Below are positions 35,392 to 44,632 of a stretch of 64,000 nucleotides of DNA, in pieces. The notes beneath the pieces are model-generated. The model was not told where the DNA came from and searched no databases. It worked only from the letters and a program-made list of their open reading frames with translations. The position numbers and the translations under genes were made by a program. The first letter of the stretch is position 1; the number at the start of each line of letters is the position of its first letter. The DNA comes from Bermanella sp051277445 (lineage in GTDB: Bacteria > Pseudomonadota > Gammaproteobacteria > Pseudomonadales > Oceanobacteraceae). The stretch covers positions 62,001-126,000 of the forward strand of contig JBNMQC010000001.1 in assembly GCA_051277445.1 (NCBI GenBank). Direction: 5' to 3'.

Positions 35392-35420
35392 ACAAAAAAA
35401 CCCGCCTAAGCGGGTTCTTT
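35392..35420 (-). terminator. Terminator of the ATP synthase operon
   Basis: ACCCGCCTAAGCGGGT with flanking A-run on the left gives a GC-rich hairpin followed by a U-run on the minus strand, about 30 bases after the atpC stop codon. Confidence 0.85.
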
Positions 35421-35446
35421 TATCTGAATAAACATTAATTAAAAAA

Positions 35447-35875
35447 TTAACGCTTACCCAATTTTTCGCGGATCTGCTGCAGAGTGCGAATCTGTGCAAT
35501 GGATTCCGCAAGCTGAGAGGCAGCACGAGAATAATCAAAATCACCGCTTTGATTTTCAAGTGCTTGCTCAGCGTGTTTTTTCGCTTCAAGCGCAGCTGCT
35601 TCGTCGATATTGTCAGCGCGTAACGCGGTGTCTGCTAATACAGTCACAGAGTTAGGCTGAACTTCTAAGAAGCCACCTGATACGTAGAAGATTTCCTCTT
35701 CACCGTTCTGTTTTTTAACACGAACGGGGCCTGGCTCAAGTTTGGTCATCAGTGCCGCGTGACCAGGTAAAATACCTAGTTCACCGCTGGCACCCGATGC
35801 CACTACAATTTCAACCAAGCCAGAGAAGATAGCCTCTTCAGCGCTAACGATATCGCAGTGAACCGTCATTGCCAT
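35447..35875 (-). CDS. atpC: ATP synthase epsilon subunit
   Basis: A 142-residue subunit of the F1 central stalk that couples gamma rotation and can inhibit ATP hydrolysis. The N-terminal beta sandwich (VEIVVASGASGELGILPGHAALMT) and two C-terminal helices are present. It is the last gene of the atp operon, 14 bases after atpD, and is followed by the operon terminator. A diverged second copy of its final codons lies at 35285-35371. Confidence 0.96.
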   Translation of the reverse strand: MAMTVHCDIVSAEEAIFSGLVEIVVASGASGELGILPGHAALMTKLEPGPVRVKKQNGEEEIFYVSGGFLEVQPNSVTVLADTALRADNIDEAAALEAKKHAEQALENQSGDFDYSRAASQLAESIAQIRTLQQIREKLGKR

Positions 35876-35889
35876 AGCTTTCTCTCCTA

Positions 35890-37287
35890 TTAGAAGGTTT
35901 TAGCTTTCTCGATTGCTTCTTCGATTGTACCTACCATGTAGAACGCTTGCTCTGGTAGAGAATCGAATTCACCTTCAAGAATACCTTTAAAGCCACGGAT
36001 CGTTTCTTTCAACGATACGTACTTACCAGGTGCGCCTGTAAAGATTTCTGCCACGTGGAAAGGCTGAGACAAGAAACGCTCAATCTTACGTGCACGAGAT
36101 ACAGTTTGCTTATCTTCTTCAGATAGCTCATCCATACCTAGAATGGCAATGATATCTTTCAGTTCTTTGTAACGCTGCAATACCGTTTGAACGCCACGAG
36201 CGATGTCGTAGTGCTCTTGACCAATTACTAGAGGATCTAACTGACGAGAGGTAGAGTCTAGAGGGTCGATTGCAGGGTAGATACCTTTAGAAGCGATTTC
36301 ACGAGACAGAGATACAGTAGAGTCCAAGTGAGCGAACGTCGTCGCTGGGCTTGGATCCGTCATATCATCCGCAGGTACATATACCGCTTGGATAGAGGTG
36401 ATCGAACCAGTTTTAGTCGAGGTAATACGCTCTTGAAGTACACCCATCTCTTCAGCAAGAGTTGGCTGGTAACCTACCGCAGAAGGCATACGACCTAGAA
36501 GTGCAGATACTTCAGTACCCGCAAGTGTGTAACGGTAAATGTTATCTACGAAAAGTAGAACGTCTTTACCTTCGTCACGGAATTTCTCAGCCATGGTTAG
36601 ACCAGTCAACGCTACGCGTAAACGGTTACCTGGAGGCTCATTCATTTGTCCGTAAACCATCGCTACTTTAGATTTGGTTTTGTCGTCTAGGTTTACAACA
36701 CCAGACTCAGCCATTTCGTAGTAGAAATCGTTACCTTCACGAGTACGCTCACCAACACCAGCGAATACAGATAAACCTGAGTGCGCTTTTGCGATGTTGT
36801 TGATTAATTCCATCATGTTTACAGTTTTACCAACACCGGCACCACCGAACAGACCTACTTTACCACCCTTAGCGAATGGGCAAACCAAGTCGATTACTTT
36901 AATACCAGTCTCTAGCAAATCTGTAGAGTTAGCTTGTTCATCGAAAGATGGGGCTTTACGGTGGATAGAAGCAACTTCTTTCTCACCAATTTCGCCACAC
37001 TCATCGATAGGACGGCCAAGCACGTCCATGATACGACCTAGTGTTTCAAGACCAACTGGTACTTGAATCGGGCCGTTTGTGTTTTCAGCTGTTAAACCGC
37101 GCTTTAGGCCTTCTGTAGAACCCATGGCGATGGTACGTACGATACCGTCACCTAGCTGTTGTTGAACTTCTAGCGTGATTTCTCCGCCTTCAACTTTAAG
37201 CGCGTCATATACTTTTGGTACTGAATCGCGTGGGAATTCCACGTCGATTACAGCGCCGATGATCTGTACGACCTTTCCGCTACTCAT
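35890..37287 (-). CDS. atpD: ATP synthase beta subunit
   Basis: Catalytic F1 subunit of 465 residues. The P-loop reads GGAGVGKTV, the catalytic glutamate lies in GVGERTREGNDFYYEM, and Walker B is DVLLFVDNIYR. The YRYTLAG variant is usual for gammaproteobacteria. It lies between atpG and atpC in the standard operon order. Confidence 0.98.
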   Translation of the reverse strand: MSSGKVVQIIGAVIDVEFPRDSVPKVYDALKVEGGEITLEVQQQLGDGIVRTIAMGSTEGLKRGLTAENTNGPIQVPVGLETLGRIMDVLGRPIDECGEIGEKEVASIHRKAPSFDEQANSTDLLETGIKVIDLVCPFAKGGKVGLFGGAGVGKTVNMMELINNIAKAHSGLSVFAGVGERTREGNDFYYEMAESGVVNLDDKTKSKVAMVYGQMNEPPGNRLRVALTGLTMAEKFRDEGKDVLLFVDNIYRYTLAGTEVSALLGRMPSAVGYQPTLAEEMGVLQERITSTKTGSITSIQAVYVPADDMTDPSPATTFAHLDSTVSLSREIASKGIYPAIDPLDSTSRQLDPLVIGQEHYDIARGVQTVLQRYKELKDIIAILGMDELSEEDKQTVSRARKIERFLSQPFHVAEIFTGAPGKYVSLKETIRGFKGILEGEFDSLPEQAFYMVGTIEEAIEKAKTF

Positions 37288-37322
37288 TGTTAAATCCTCT
37301 TATAAACCTTTAATCTGCAAGC

Positions 37323-38183
37323 CTATACCGCTGCTGCGCCACTACAGATCTCAGAGATCTCTTGTGTAATCGCAGCCTGACGAGCCTTGTTGTATAACAA
37401 GTTAAGCTCTTTAATGAAGTCACCCGCATTGTCGGTTGCGGCTTTCATCGCCAACATCCTTGCAGCCATCTCACACGCTGTGTTTTCCACAACGGCTTGA
37501 TACACTTGTGATTCCATGTAACGAACCAATAAATCGTCAAGCAGTAGCTCGGCGTCTGGCTCGTAGATGTAATCCCAATGGCCACTCAATGCTTTATCTT
37601 GCTTAGCTTCAAGCGGTAAAAGTTGTCTAACGGTTGGTTTTTGCGTCATGGTGTTAACGAACTCATTACCCGCTATATATAAGCGGTCAATTTCGCCGTT
37701 ATCAAATGCATCTAGCATCACCTTAACGCTACCGATTAAATCATGTACTGCTGGCGCATCACCCAGGTGGGTTTTGGCTGCAACAACATTGCCTCCGAAG
37801 CTCTTGAAGAACGAAACACCTTTTTGGCCAATGGCGCAAATATCCACTTCAACGTTGTCGTTGTGGAACTGTTTCATTTCTTTCATCAAGCTACGTAGCA
37901 AGTTGGTGTTTAAGCCACCACATAGGCCACGGTCAGAAGTAATTACGATGTAACCAACGCGCTTTACTTCTCGCTCTTGCAGATAGGCATGACGGTATTC
38001 ACTGGTAGCACTGGCCACATGGCCCACTACCGCGCGGATTTTTTCCGCATATGGACGGCCAGCAGACATACGAGTTTGCGCTTTACGCATTTTCGATGCT
38101 GCTACCATTTCCATTGCAGATGTAATCTTGCGCGTATTGTTAATACTGCCGATTTTCTGCTTAATCTCTTTTCCGACTGCCAT
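37323..38183 (-). CDS. atpG: ATP synthase gamma subunit
   Basis: The rotor shaft of F1, 286 residues. The conserved N-terminal helix is GKEIKQKIGSINNTRKITSAMEM in the usual position, and the C-terminal helix has NKARQAAITQEISEICSGA. It is separated from atpA by 45 bases and from atpD by 35, in one transcriptional unit. No extra domain or truncation is seen. Confidence 0.98.
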   Translation of the reverse strand: MAVGKEIKQKIGSINNTRKITSAMEMVAASKMRKAQTRMSAGRPYAEKIRAVVGHVASATSEYRHAYLQEREVKRVGYIVITSDRGLCGGLNTNLLRSLMKEMKQFHNDNVEVDICAIGQKGVSFFKSFGGNVVAAKTHLGDAPAVHDLIGSVKVMLDAFDNGEIDRLYIAGNEFVNTMTQKPTVRQLLPLEAKQDKALSGHWDYIYEPDAELLLDDLLVRYMESQVYQAVVENTACEMAARMLAMKAATDNAGDFIKELNLLYNKARQAAITQEISEICSGAAAV

Positions 38184-38228
38184 ATGACTGCCCCTATTAT
38201 CTACTCGGCGAACCGACTAAGCCGAAGC

Positions 38229-39773
38229 TTAGTAGGTTTGAGTTGCCTTAAATTTCTCAAGTAAGTCTTTAAGACCATTCTTCTCATCGTCGCCGAACTT
38301 GCCAGCACCGTTAATCAGATTAACTAGGTCTTTGAACTCTGCGTGGGCGTAAGAAAGAAGAGCAGCTTCGAAGTCTGCGATTTTTTCTACGGCTACGTCT
38401 TTTAGATAACCTTCGTTTGCAGCGAATAGCATAATGGCCATTTCAGCTACAGACATTGGCGCGTACTGTTTCTGCTTCATTAGTTCAGTAACAGTTTTAC
38501 CGTGCTCAAGCTGGGCACGAGTCGCGTCATCTAGGTCAGATGCGAAGGCAGCAAACGCTGCTAGTTCACGATACTGAGCCAAGGCTAGACGGATACCACC
38601 ACCTAATTTAGAGATGATCTTAGTTTGTGCAGAACCACCAACACGCGATACAGAGATACCGGCGTTCATTGCAGGACGAATACCCGCATTGAATAGGTTA
38701 GTTTCTAAGAAGATCTGACCATCAGTAATGGAGATAACGTTAGTTGGTACGAACGCAGATACGTCACCACCTTGAGTTTCGATGATCGGTAATGCCGTTA
38801 AAGAACCGGTTTTACCTTTCACTTCACCATTGGTGAACTGCTCAACGTAGTTCGCATTTACGCGAGATGCACGCTCTAGTAGACGAGAGTGCAAATAGAA
38901 TACGTCACCAGGGTATGCTTCACGACCAGGAGGACGTTTCAATAGCAATGAAATTTGACGGTAAGCCCAAGCTTGTTTCGTCAAATCATCATATACGATC
39001 AGTGCGTCTTCACCGCGGTCACGGAAGTATTCACCCATTGCACAACCAGCGTATGGCGATAAGAACTGCATAGAAGCAGGATCAGATGCAGAAGCGGCCA
39101 CGATAATGGTGTTTTCCATTGCGCCGTGCTCTTCAAGTTTACGAACAACGTTCGCGATTGAAGATTGCTTCTGACCGATGGCTACATATACACACTTAAT
39201 GCCAGAGTCTTTTTGGTTGATGATCGCATCGATTGCCATCGCTGTTTTACCAGTCTGACGGTCACCGATGATAAGTTCACGCTGGCCACGGCCAACAGGA
39301 ACCATTGCATCCACTGATTTATAACCAGTTTGCACAGGTTGATCTACCGATTTACGAGAAATTACGCCTGGAGCAATACGTTCTACTGGAGAAGTCGTTT
39401 TTGCTTCAATTGGGCCTTTCCCGTCAATTGGGTTACCAAGAGCGTCAACCACACGGCCTAGTAGTTCAGGACCAGTTGGTACTTCAAGGATACGACCAGT
39501 ACAACGAGCCTTTTGGCCTTCTTGTAGTGGAAGGTAATCACCCAATACGATGGCGCCTACAGAATCACGCTCTAAGTTAAGAGCCATGCCGTATAGGCCG
39601 CCATCAAATTCAATCATTTCGCCGTACATTACGTCGGCTAGTCCGTGGATACGCACGATACCGTCAGCGACGGATACAATGGTACCTTCGGTGCGAGCTT
39701 CAGAAGACGTATCAAGTTTCTCGATACGGCTTTTGATCACATCGCTAATTTCGCTAGGATTTAGTTGCTGCAT
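38229..39773 (-). CDS. atpA: ATP synthase alpha subunit
   Basis: Regulatory nucleotide-binding F1 subunit of 514 residues. The P-loop is GDRQTGKTA, the visiting arginine region is SVSRVGGSAQTK, and the N-terminal beta barrel begins GTIVSVADGIVRIHGL. It is nearly the same length as the E. coli protein and sits between atpH (16-base gap) and atpG. Confidence 0.98.
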   Translation of the reverse strand: MQQLNPSEISDVIKSRIEKLDTSSEARTEGTIVSVADGIVRIHGLADVMYGEMIEFDGGLYGMALNLERDSVGAIVLGDYLPLQEGQKARCTGRILEVPTGPELLGRVVDALGNPIDGKGPIEAKTTSPVERIAPGVISRKSVDQPVQTGYKSVDAMVPVGRGQRELIIGDRQTGKTAMAIDAIINQKDSGIKCVYVAIGQKQSSIANVVRKLEEHGAMENTIIVAASASDPASMQFLSPYAGCAMGEYFRDRGEDALIVYDDLTKQAWAYRQISLLLKRPPGREAYPGDVFYLHSRLLERASRVNANYVEQFTNGEVKGKTGSLTALPIIETQGGDVSAFVPTNVISITDGQIFLETNLFNAGIRPAMNAGISVSRVGGSAQTKIISKLGGGIRLALAQYRELAAFAAFASDLDDATRAQLEHGKTVTELMKQKQYAPMSVAEMAIMLFAANEGYLKDVAVEKIADFEAALLSYAHAEFKDLVNLINGAGKFGDDEKNGLKDLLEKFKATQTY

Positions 39774-39789
39774 GCTTTATCCCTCAAAC

Positions 39790-40326
39790 TCAGGAGTTCA
39801 TCGCTTCGGCTAACTTGGCCAACTTGCCTTTAAGCGTACCGTCGATCACCATATCACCCGCACGGATGATGGCGCCGCCTACTAATGTTGAATCAACAGA
39901 AGTAGTTACACGTACGTCTTTATCAAGTTTGACTTTGAGAGCTTGAGTCAATTTTTGCTTAGTATCGTCCGTTACTTCGAAAGCGGAGATGATTTCTACA
40001 TCTACGGCTTTTTCTAGCTCGGCCTTCAAGTGCTCAAATTGCTCGAAAATTTGTGGTAGTAGGGAAATACGCTTGTTTTCCGCTAGAACGTTAACCAGGT
40101 TTTGGCCTGATTCGTTCAAAATATCACCACAAACATCGATAAATGTTTGAGCTTGCTGTGCGCCCGTAAGACTAGGGTTAGATAAAACGTCTTCTACCTG
40201 GTCTTGTTGGGCGACATTGCTGGCGACTGAAAGCATGGTAGACCATGCTTGCAAGTTGCCAGCGTCAACAGCTGCTTGGAAGGCTGCTTTCGCGTATGGA
40301 CGTGCCAATGTTGAAAGTTCAGCCAT
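39790..40326 (-). CDS. atpH: ATP synthase delta subunit
   Basis: A 178-residue peripheral-stalk subunit that ties F1 to the b subunits. The N-terminal six-helix domain begins LSTLARPYAKAAFQAA, and the C-terminal part has the family signature VDSTLVGGAIIRAGDMVIDG. The gap to atpF is 12 bases. Confidence 0.96.
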   Translation of the reverse strand: MAELSTLARPYAKAAFQAAVDAGNLQAWSTMLSVASNVAQQDQVEDVLSNPSLTGAQQAQTFIDVCGDILNESGQNLVNVLAENKRISLLPQIFEQFEHLKAELEKAVDVEIISAFEVTDDTKQKLTQALKVKLDKDVRVTTSVDSTLVGGAIIRAGDMVIDGTLKGKLAKLAEAMNS

Positions 40327-40338
40327 GGTAAACCTCGC

Positions 40339-40809
40339 TTATAGCTCTTCTGCCAATTTATCAAGAAGCGCGTTGTGCTTCTCAACATCAATTGAGGTTT
40401 CCAGGATTTTAGAAGCGCCGGCGACTGCTAGTGCTGAAACTCGAGTACGTAGAGTTTCTTTCGCGCGGTTAACTTCTTGATCAATTTCCGCTTGAGCTGC
40501 GGCTTTAAGACGCTCACCTTCTTGACGAGCCGTTTCTTTGGCTTCATCAATAATTTGGGTAGCGCGCTTGTTCGCTTGCTCAATGACCTGGGCAGCTTGC
40601 TCTTTTGCTTCACGCATCTGAGAAGTGGCTTTTTCTTGAGCCAATTTCAGGTCACGTTCAGCGCGGTTTGCTGCGTCCAAACCATCCGCAATTTTCTTTG
40701 CACGTTCTTGCATTGCATTGATTAGCGGAGGCCAAACAAATTTCATGCAGAAGGCAACGAAAACAGCAAAGGCGATGATCTGGCCGATCAGAGTCAAATT
40801 AATATTCAC
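40339..40809 (-). CDS. atpF: ATP synthase b subunit
   Basis: A 156-residue peripheral-stalk subunit with one N-terminal membrane helix (about 5-25) followed by a long charged coiled coil rich in Ala, Glu, Lys and Gln. This is the expected dimeric stator. It lies between atpE and atpH. Confidence 0.96.
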   Translation of the reverse strand: MNINLTLIGQIIAFAVFVAFCMKFVWPPLINAMQERAKKIADGLDAANRAERDLKLAQEKATSQMREAKEQAAQVIEQANKRATQIIDEAKETARQEGERLKAAAQAEIDQEVNRAKETLRTRVSALAVAGASKILETSIDVEKHNALLDKLAEEL

Positions 40810-40854
40810 GCCTTAGTCCTCTAATTCGTTGTTTTGTAGTTGTATAGTTAAAAA

Positions 40855-41082
40855 TTAACCTGCAACAACGAAGATAAGGTACATAGCGATACCAACACCG
40901 ATCATAGGCACAGCATCAAGTAGACCAGCCATTAGGAAGGTTTTAGTTTGAAGTTGTGGACCTAGCTCAGGTTGACGAGCTGTAGATTCTAAAAGCTTAC
41001 CGCCAAGAAGAGCAAAGCCGATACCAGTGCCTAGTGCACCAAGACCGATCATGATTGCGGCTGCGATGTAAATCATTTCCAT
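40855..41082 (-). CDS. atpE: ATP synthase c subunit (proton-type rotor ring)
   Basis: A 75-residue two-helix proteolipid. The ion-binding carboxylate is D56 in GLLDAVPMIGVG and the polar loop is ARQPEL. The surroundings of the carboxylate lack the Gln/Glu-Ser ligand set of Na+-type rings, so proton coupling is expected. The gaps to atpB (123 bases) and atpF (45 bases) are typical. Confidence 0.97.
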   Translation of the reverse strand: MEMIYIAAAIMIGLGALGTGIGFALLGGKLLESTARQPELGPQLQTKTFLMAGLLDAVPMIGVGIAMYLIFVVAG

Positions 41083-41205
41083 AGTAGTTTCCTATTTAAG
41101 GTTAGGGTTAAGGTTAAAATTAACGGTTAAGTTAAAGGGTTAAAAATCGTTTTCAGTTCAGTTCAAACATCCAAGGCTTACGCTAGTAAGCCTTAACGTC
41201 ATCGC

Positions 41206-42120
41206 CTAGTGATCTTCGTGAGCCATGCTCATATATACAATTGTCAGCATCATAAAAATGAATGCTTGTAGTGTAATTACTAGGATATGGAATACTGCCC
41301 ATGCCCACTGTAACGCACCACCGAAAATACCCATTGCTAGACCGGCTGAGAACATGAGCGCGATCAAAATGAATATCATCTCACCTGCATACATGTTACC
41401 GAATAAACGCAGTGCTAGAGAGATAGGCTTAGCAATCAAGCCTAGTACTTCTAGAGTAAAGTTCACTGGAATAAACAGAGCTTGTACAAGCGGATTCTTA
41501 GCATTAAATGGGTGCAGTGTTAATTCACCCACAAAGCCGCCGATGCCTTTTACTTTGATGCCGTAGAAGATCATTAGGGCAAATACTGAAAGCGCAAGGC
41601 CGGCAGTGATGTTTGGATCGGTAGACGGTACGATTTTCATGAAAGCATGGTGAGGGTCATTACCCGCAGCGGCCCATGATAGTTCGAACAATTTAGGTAC
41701 GATGTCCACAGGAATCAAATCCATTAGGTTCATCATAAATACCCAAGTAAAGATGGTTAAAGAAAGCGGGCCTACAAGAGGATTGCGACCGTGGAAGCTC
41801 TCTTTTACAGTGTTATCCACAAATTCAACAAGGCTTTCAACGAAGTTTTGCATACCTGAAGGTACGCCAGTGGTTACACTTTTAGCAGCACGCCAAAAGA
41901 TGAACATGAGCAAAGCACCTAGGCCAATAGACCATGCCAAGCTATCTACGTGAACAGCCATAAAACCCATGTCGCCGGCTTCTTGTGCTGTTTGTGCAAG
42001 AGTCCAAGAACTCTCAGTCATAACGGTACCATCTGCACGCTCATAACCAGCCGGCAGTTCGCCGTAGGTTAAATTGGTAAGATGGTGTTTTATGTAGTCG
42101 GTAGAGGAAGTACCTGCCAT
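41206..42120 (-). CDS. atpB: ATP synthase a subunit
   Basis: Membrane half-channel subunit of 304 residues. The essential arginine lies in PISLALRLFGNMYAGE, and further helices follow to the C-terminal AHEDH. It is longer than the E. coli protein because of an N-terminal extension, as in Pseudomonas and marine relatives. I prefer the ATG at 42120 (AAGAAGAG upstream) to a GTG at 42129. Confidence 0.95.
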   Translation of the reverse strand: MAGTSSTDYIKHHLTNLTYGELPAGYERADGTVMTESSWTLAQTAQEAGDMGFMAVHVDSLAWSIGLGALLMFIFWRAAKSVTTGVPSGMQNFVESLVEFVDNTVKESFHGRNPLVGPLSLTIFTWVFMMNLMDLIPVDIVPKLFELSWAAAGNDPHHAFMKIVPSTDPNITAGLALSVFALMIFYGIKVKGIGGFVGELTLHPFNAKNPLVQALFIPVNFTLEVLGLIAKPISLALRLFGNMYAGEMIFILIALMFSAGLAMGIFGGALQWAWAVFHILVITLQAFIFMMLTIVYMSMAHEDH

Positions 42121-42144
42121 ATGCCACACTCTTCTTTTAAAGGT

Positions 42145-42543
42145 TTATAAATTTGCAATTCTTGATGCGAAAACGCTCGTGGCCTGCACAGCAATAAACG
42201 CACTGAACAACGCCAAAAAATCCACAGGGTTTATCAGCTTAAACGCCGCCGCAAACCCAATTGCGGTTAACACGATTTTCCAAGTACCGCCCTGATATAG
42301 TGAACGCAGTACGTAATCTATCTGTCGTGCCCCGCTGTATTTAAATGCTTTGTATATAAAGTAGGCATTTGGGACGGTACATATCATGCCGCCCGCCAAC
42401 GCTGAGACCGCAGCCTCTTGGCTTTTCAACATAAACAAGAGGGCGATTAAGCCGCTCAACCCCAGTTGAAACAGGGTGATCCTAAATACCGGAGGGCGCT
42501 GTATGGTCTGACTCACGCTCTCTCCAATGGCTAACTGCGCCAA
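42145..42543 (-). CDS. atpI: ATP synthase protein I
   Basis: A 132-residue protein with about four hydrophobic segments, at the head of the atp operon. AtpI is thought to assist assembly of the c ring or Mg2+ supply and is not a permanent part of the enzyme. It is recognised by position and by the small polytopic pattern GLIALLFMLKSQEAAVSALAGG and following YFIYKAFKYSGA. The operon promoter must lie in the 237 bases towards parB. Confidence 0.88.
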   Translation of the reverse strand: MAQLAIGESVSQTIQRPPVFRITLFQLGLSGLIALLFMLKSQEAAVSALAGGMICTVPNAYFIYKAFKYSGARQIDYVLRSLYQGGTWKIVLTAIGFAAAFKLINPVDFLALFSAFIAVQATSVFASRIANL

Positions 42544-42744
42544 TTACCGCTAATGATTTAGATCAATTACCCAAAAATAGGCGGGCAGAATTATATTGGC
42601 TATACCGCTTAGCTTCAACCGACCATTCACTTTATTCGCATTTAAATTGGGCATTTTCGGCCCACCCTAATTTACCTTTGCACAAAAAACGAGCAAAGTG
42701 ACGGCAGTTTAGATGGCTTATAAGTCTTAAGCAATGAAATAAGC

Positions 42745-42766
42745 GGCCACCTTTGTAACGGTGGCC
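42745..42766 (-). terminator. Hairpin after parB, possible weak terminator
   Basis: GGCCACC and GGTGGCC form a 7-bp stem 14 bases after the parB stop. On the minus strand no continuous U-run follows, so termination is uncertain. Confidence 0.4.
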
Positions 42767-42780
42767 AGTTATACGCAGGC

Positions 42781-43680
42781 TTACTTGATGTGGTTTAAGA
42801 TGCCGTCGAGTTCGTCGAGACTAGAATAGCTAATGACCAGCTTGCCCTGGCCCTTGGCATTGTGTTTTAACTCAACTTTTGCACCTAAGCGCTCGCCTAG
42901 GCTGCCTTCAAGACGTTGGATATTGGGGTCAAGCTTTGGCTTGGCAGTTGATGATTTTTGCTCGTGCCAGGTGCGCACTAAGGCTTCTGTTTGGCGCACG
43001 GTGAAGGCTTTCGCGACCACCTGACGAGCGGCTTCGCTTTGGTGCTCCCCTTGTAGGCCAAGCAATGCACGGGCGTGACCCATTTCGATGTCGCCATGCT
43101 CAAGTAGGGTACGCACATCGTCATTAAGGTTCATTAAACGCAGTAAGTTGGTCACGGTCACGCGACTTTTACCCACAGCGTCGGCCACTTGCTGCTGGGT
43201 CAGCTCAAACTCCACCTGCAAACGGTGCAAAGCAACCGCTTCTTCCATTGGGTTGAGGTTTTCGCGTTGGATGTTTTCAATCAGAGCCATGGCGATGGCC
43301 GCTTCATCGGCTACATCACGAATGATGGCAGGCACCTCGTGTAAACCCGCCATTTGCGCGGCACGCCAGCGGCGCTCACCGGCGATGATTTCGTACTTGC
43401 TGTTGGCACTGGTAGGGGAAATAGCACGCACCACGATTGGCTGCATGATGCCTTGTGCTTTAATCGAAGCGGCCAGCTCTTCTAGCCCTTCAGGGTGCAT
43501 ATCTTTACGGGGCTGATACTGACCCGGTTGAAGGTATTCAACCGGCACCTGCTTAAGAACATCTTTGCTGAAGGCGGTTTCCGTTTCAGGGGCTTGTGTT
43601 TGTTCATTACTGCTTTGACTGGCTGCACCTGCCAATAGGGCATCCAAACCCATTCCACCTAATCCACGTTTTTTTGCCAT
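42781..43680 (-). CDS. parB: Chromosome-partitioning protein ParB
   Basis: A CTP-dependent DNA clamp that loads at parS and spreads to organise the origin region. The 299-residue product has the N-terminal ParB/Srx domain (QPRKDM, IIAGERRWRAAQMAGL, IENIQRENLNPMEEA), a central helix-turn-helix (LTQQQVADAVGKSRVTVTNLLRL) and a C-terminal dimerisation domain. It lies 30 bases after parA. Two parS sites are present in recF, about 13 kb away. Confidence 0.96.
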   Translation of the reverse strand: MAKKRGLGGMGLDALLAGAASQSSNEQTQAPETETAFSKDVLKQVPVEYLQPGQYQPRKDMHPEGLEELAASIKAQGIMQPIVVRAISPTSANSKYEIIAGERRWRAAQMAGLHEVPAIIRDVADEAAIAMALIENIQRENLNPMEEAVALHRLQVEFELTQQQVADAVGKSRVTVTNLLRLMNLNDDVRTLLEHGDIEMGHARALLGLQGEHQSEAARQVVAKAFTVRQTEALVRTWHEQKSSTAKPKLDPNIQRLEGSLGERLGAKVELKHNAKGQGKLVISYSSLDELDGILNHIK

Positions 43681-43710
43681 GTTCTTGTTGCCGCTTATAT
43701 AAAGGAAATA

Positions 43711-44499
43711 TTAATGTGCTACCGATTTGGATTTGTTTTTACGATTTACTTCACCCGCTAAGGCCAAATACGCTACCGCGCCTCGCGAGGTTTTATCATA
43801 ACACAGCACAGGTATGCCATAGCTTGGGGCTTCGGCTAAACGAATATTACGAGGGATAACCGTGCCGTAAACTTTATCACCAAAATGATTAATGAGCTGG
43901 GCCGATACATCGGTGGTTAAACTGGCCCTCGGGTCATACATGGTGCGTAATAGACCGTCGATCTCAAGTTCTGGGTTGATCTGCTTGATGCGCTCAATGG
44001 TGCTCATCAACGCACTCAAACCTTCCAGTGCATAGTACTCGCATTGCATAGGAATAATAATGCCATCGGCTGCCACAAAGGCATTAACCGTTAACATGTT
44101 TAGTGAAGGCGGGCAGTCGATCAAAATATAATCGTACTGATCTTTAACCGCATCTAGCGCCATTTTTAAGCGACGCTCTTTGTTGTCCAGCTCCATTAAG
44201 GCCACTTCAGCTGCGGTTAAGTCGCCGTTGGCTGGAATCACATCATAGCCCGCGGGATCCGTTGCCACTTTCACTTCACTTACGGGTGTGCCTTCAACTA
44301 ATAAATCGTATACAGACAACTCAAGCTCATGCTTATTCACGCCACTGCCCATGGTGGCATTACCTTGAGGGTCTAAATCTATCACCAACACTTTACGCTT
44401 GGTGGCCACCAAGGACGCGGACAAGTTTACCGTGGTCGTGGTTTTACCCACACCGCCTTTTTGATTGGCTACCGCAATGATTCGACCCAATTGAAACAC
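43711..44499 (-). CDS. parA: Chromosome-partitioning ATPase ParA (Soj)
   Basis: A 262-residue Walker ATPase with the deviant P-loop KGGVGKTTT near residue 15 and Walker B as ILIDCPPSLN. It works with ParB to segregate the origin region. The order rsmG-parA-parB is conserved in Gram-negative and Gram-positive bacteria. The upstream gap holds a REP-like hairpin. Confidence 0.96.
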   Translation of the reverse strand: MFQLGRIIAVANQKGGVGKTTTTVNLSASLVATKRKVLVIDLDPQGNATMGSGVNKHELELSVYDLLVEGTPVSEVKVATDPAGYDVIPANGDLTAAEVALMELDNKERRLKMALDAVKDQYDYILIDCPPSLNMLTVNAFVAADGIIIPMQCEYYALEGLSALMSTIERIKQINPELEIDGLLRTMYDPRASLTTDVSAQLINHFGDKVYGTVIPRNIRLAEAPSYGIPVLCYDKTSRGAVAYLALAGEVNRKNKSKSVAH

Positions 44500-44539
44500 C
44501 TTTTTGTCAGGCGTCAGTGACGCTATTTATTCTTTTATT

Positions 44540-44603
44540 TGTGGGAGGGTGCTTACGCGCGACGGTTATGAATGTTCTCGTCGCGCGCAAGCACCCTCCC
44601 ACA
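44540..44603. repeat. REP-like long hairpin between rsmG and parA
   Basis: Two 25-base arms starting TGTGGGAGGGTGCTT (44540 on) pair with one mismatch around a 14-base loop. The arm pattern TGTGGGAGG-TGCTTGC-GCGA resembles Pseudomonas REP sequences. A related element follows mnmG at 45276-45339. Confidence 0.75.
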
Positions 44604-44632
44604 TGAATTAAAAAATCATTCGACTGTGCGTT

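Noticed and set aside
35182..35589. A 135-codon frame overlapping atpC and the transferase gene start
   Set aside because: It reads through the atpC remnant and the operon terminator region in another frame; part of it is only the repeated atpC end.
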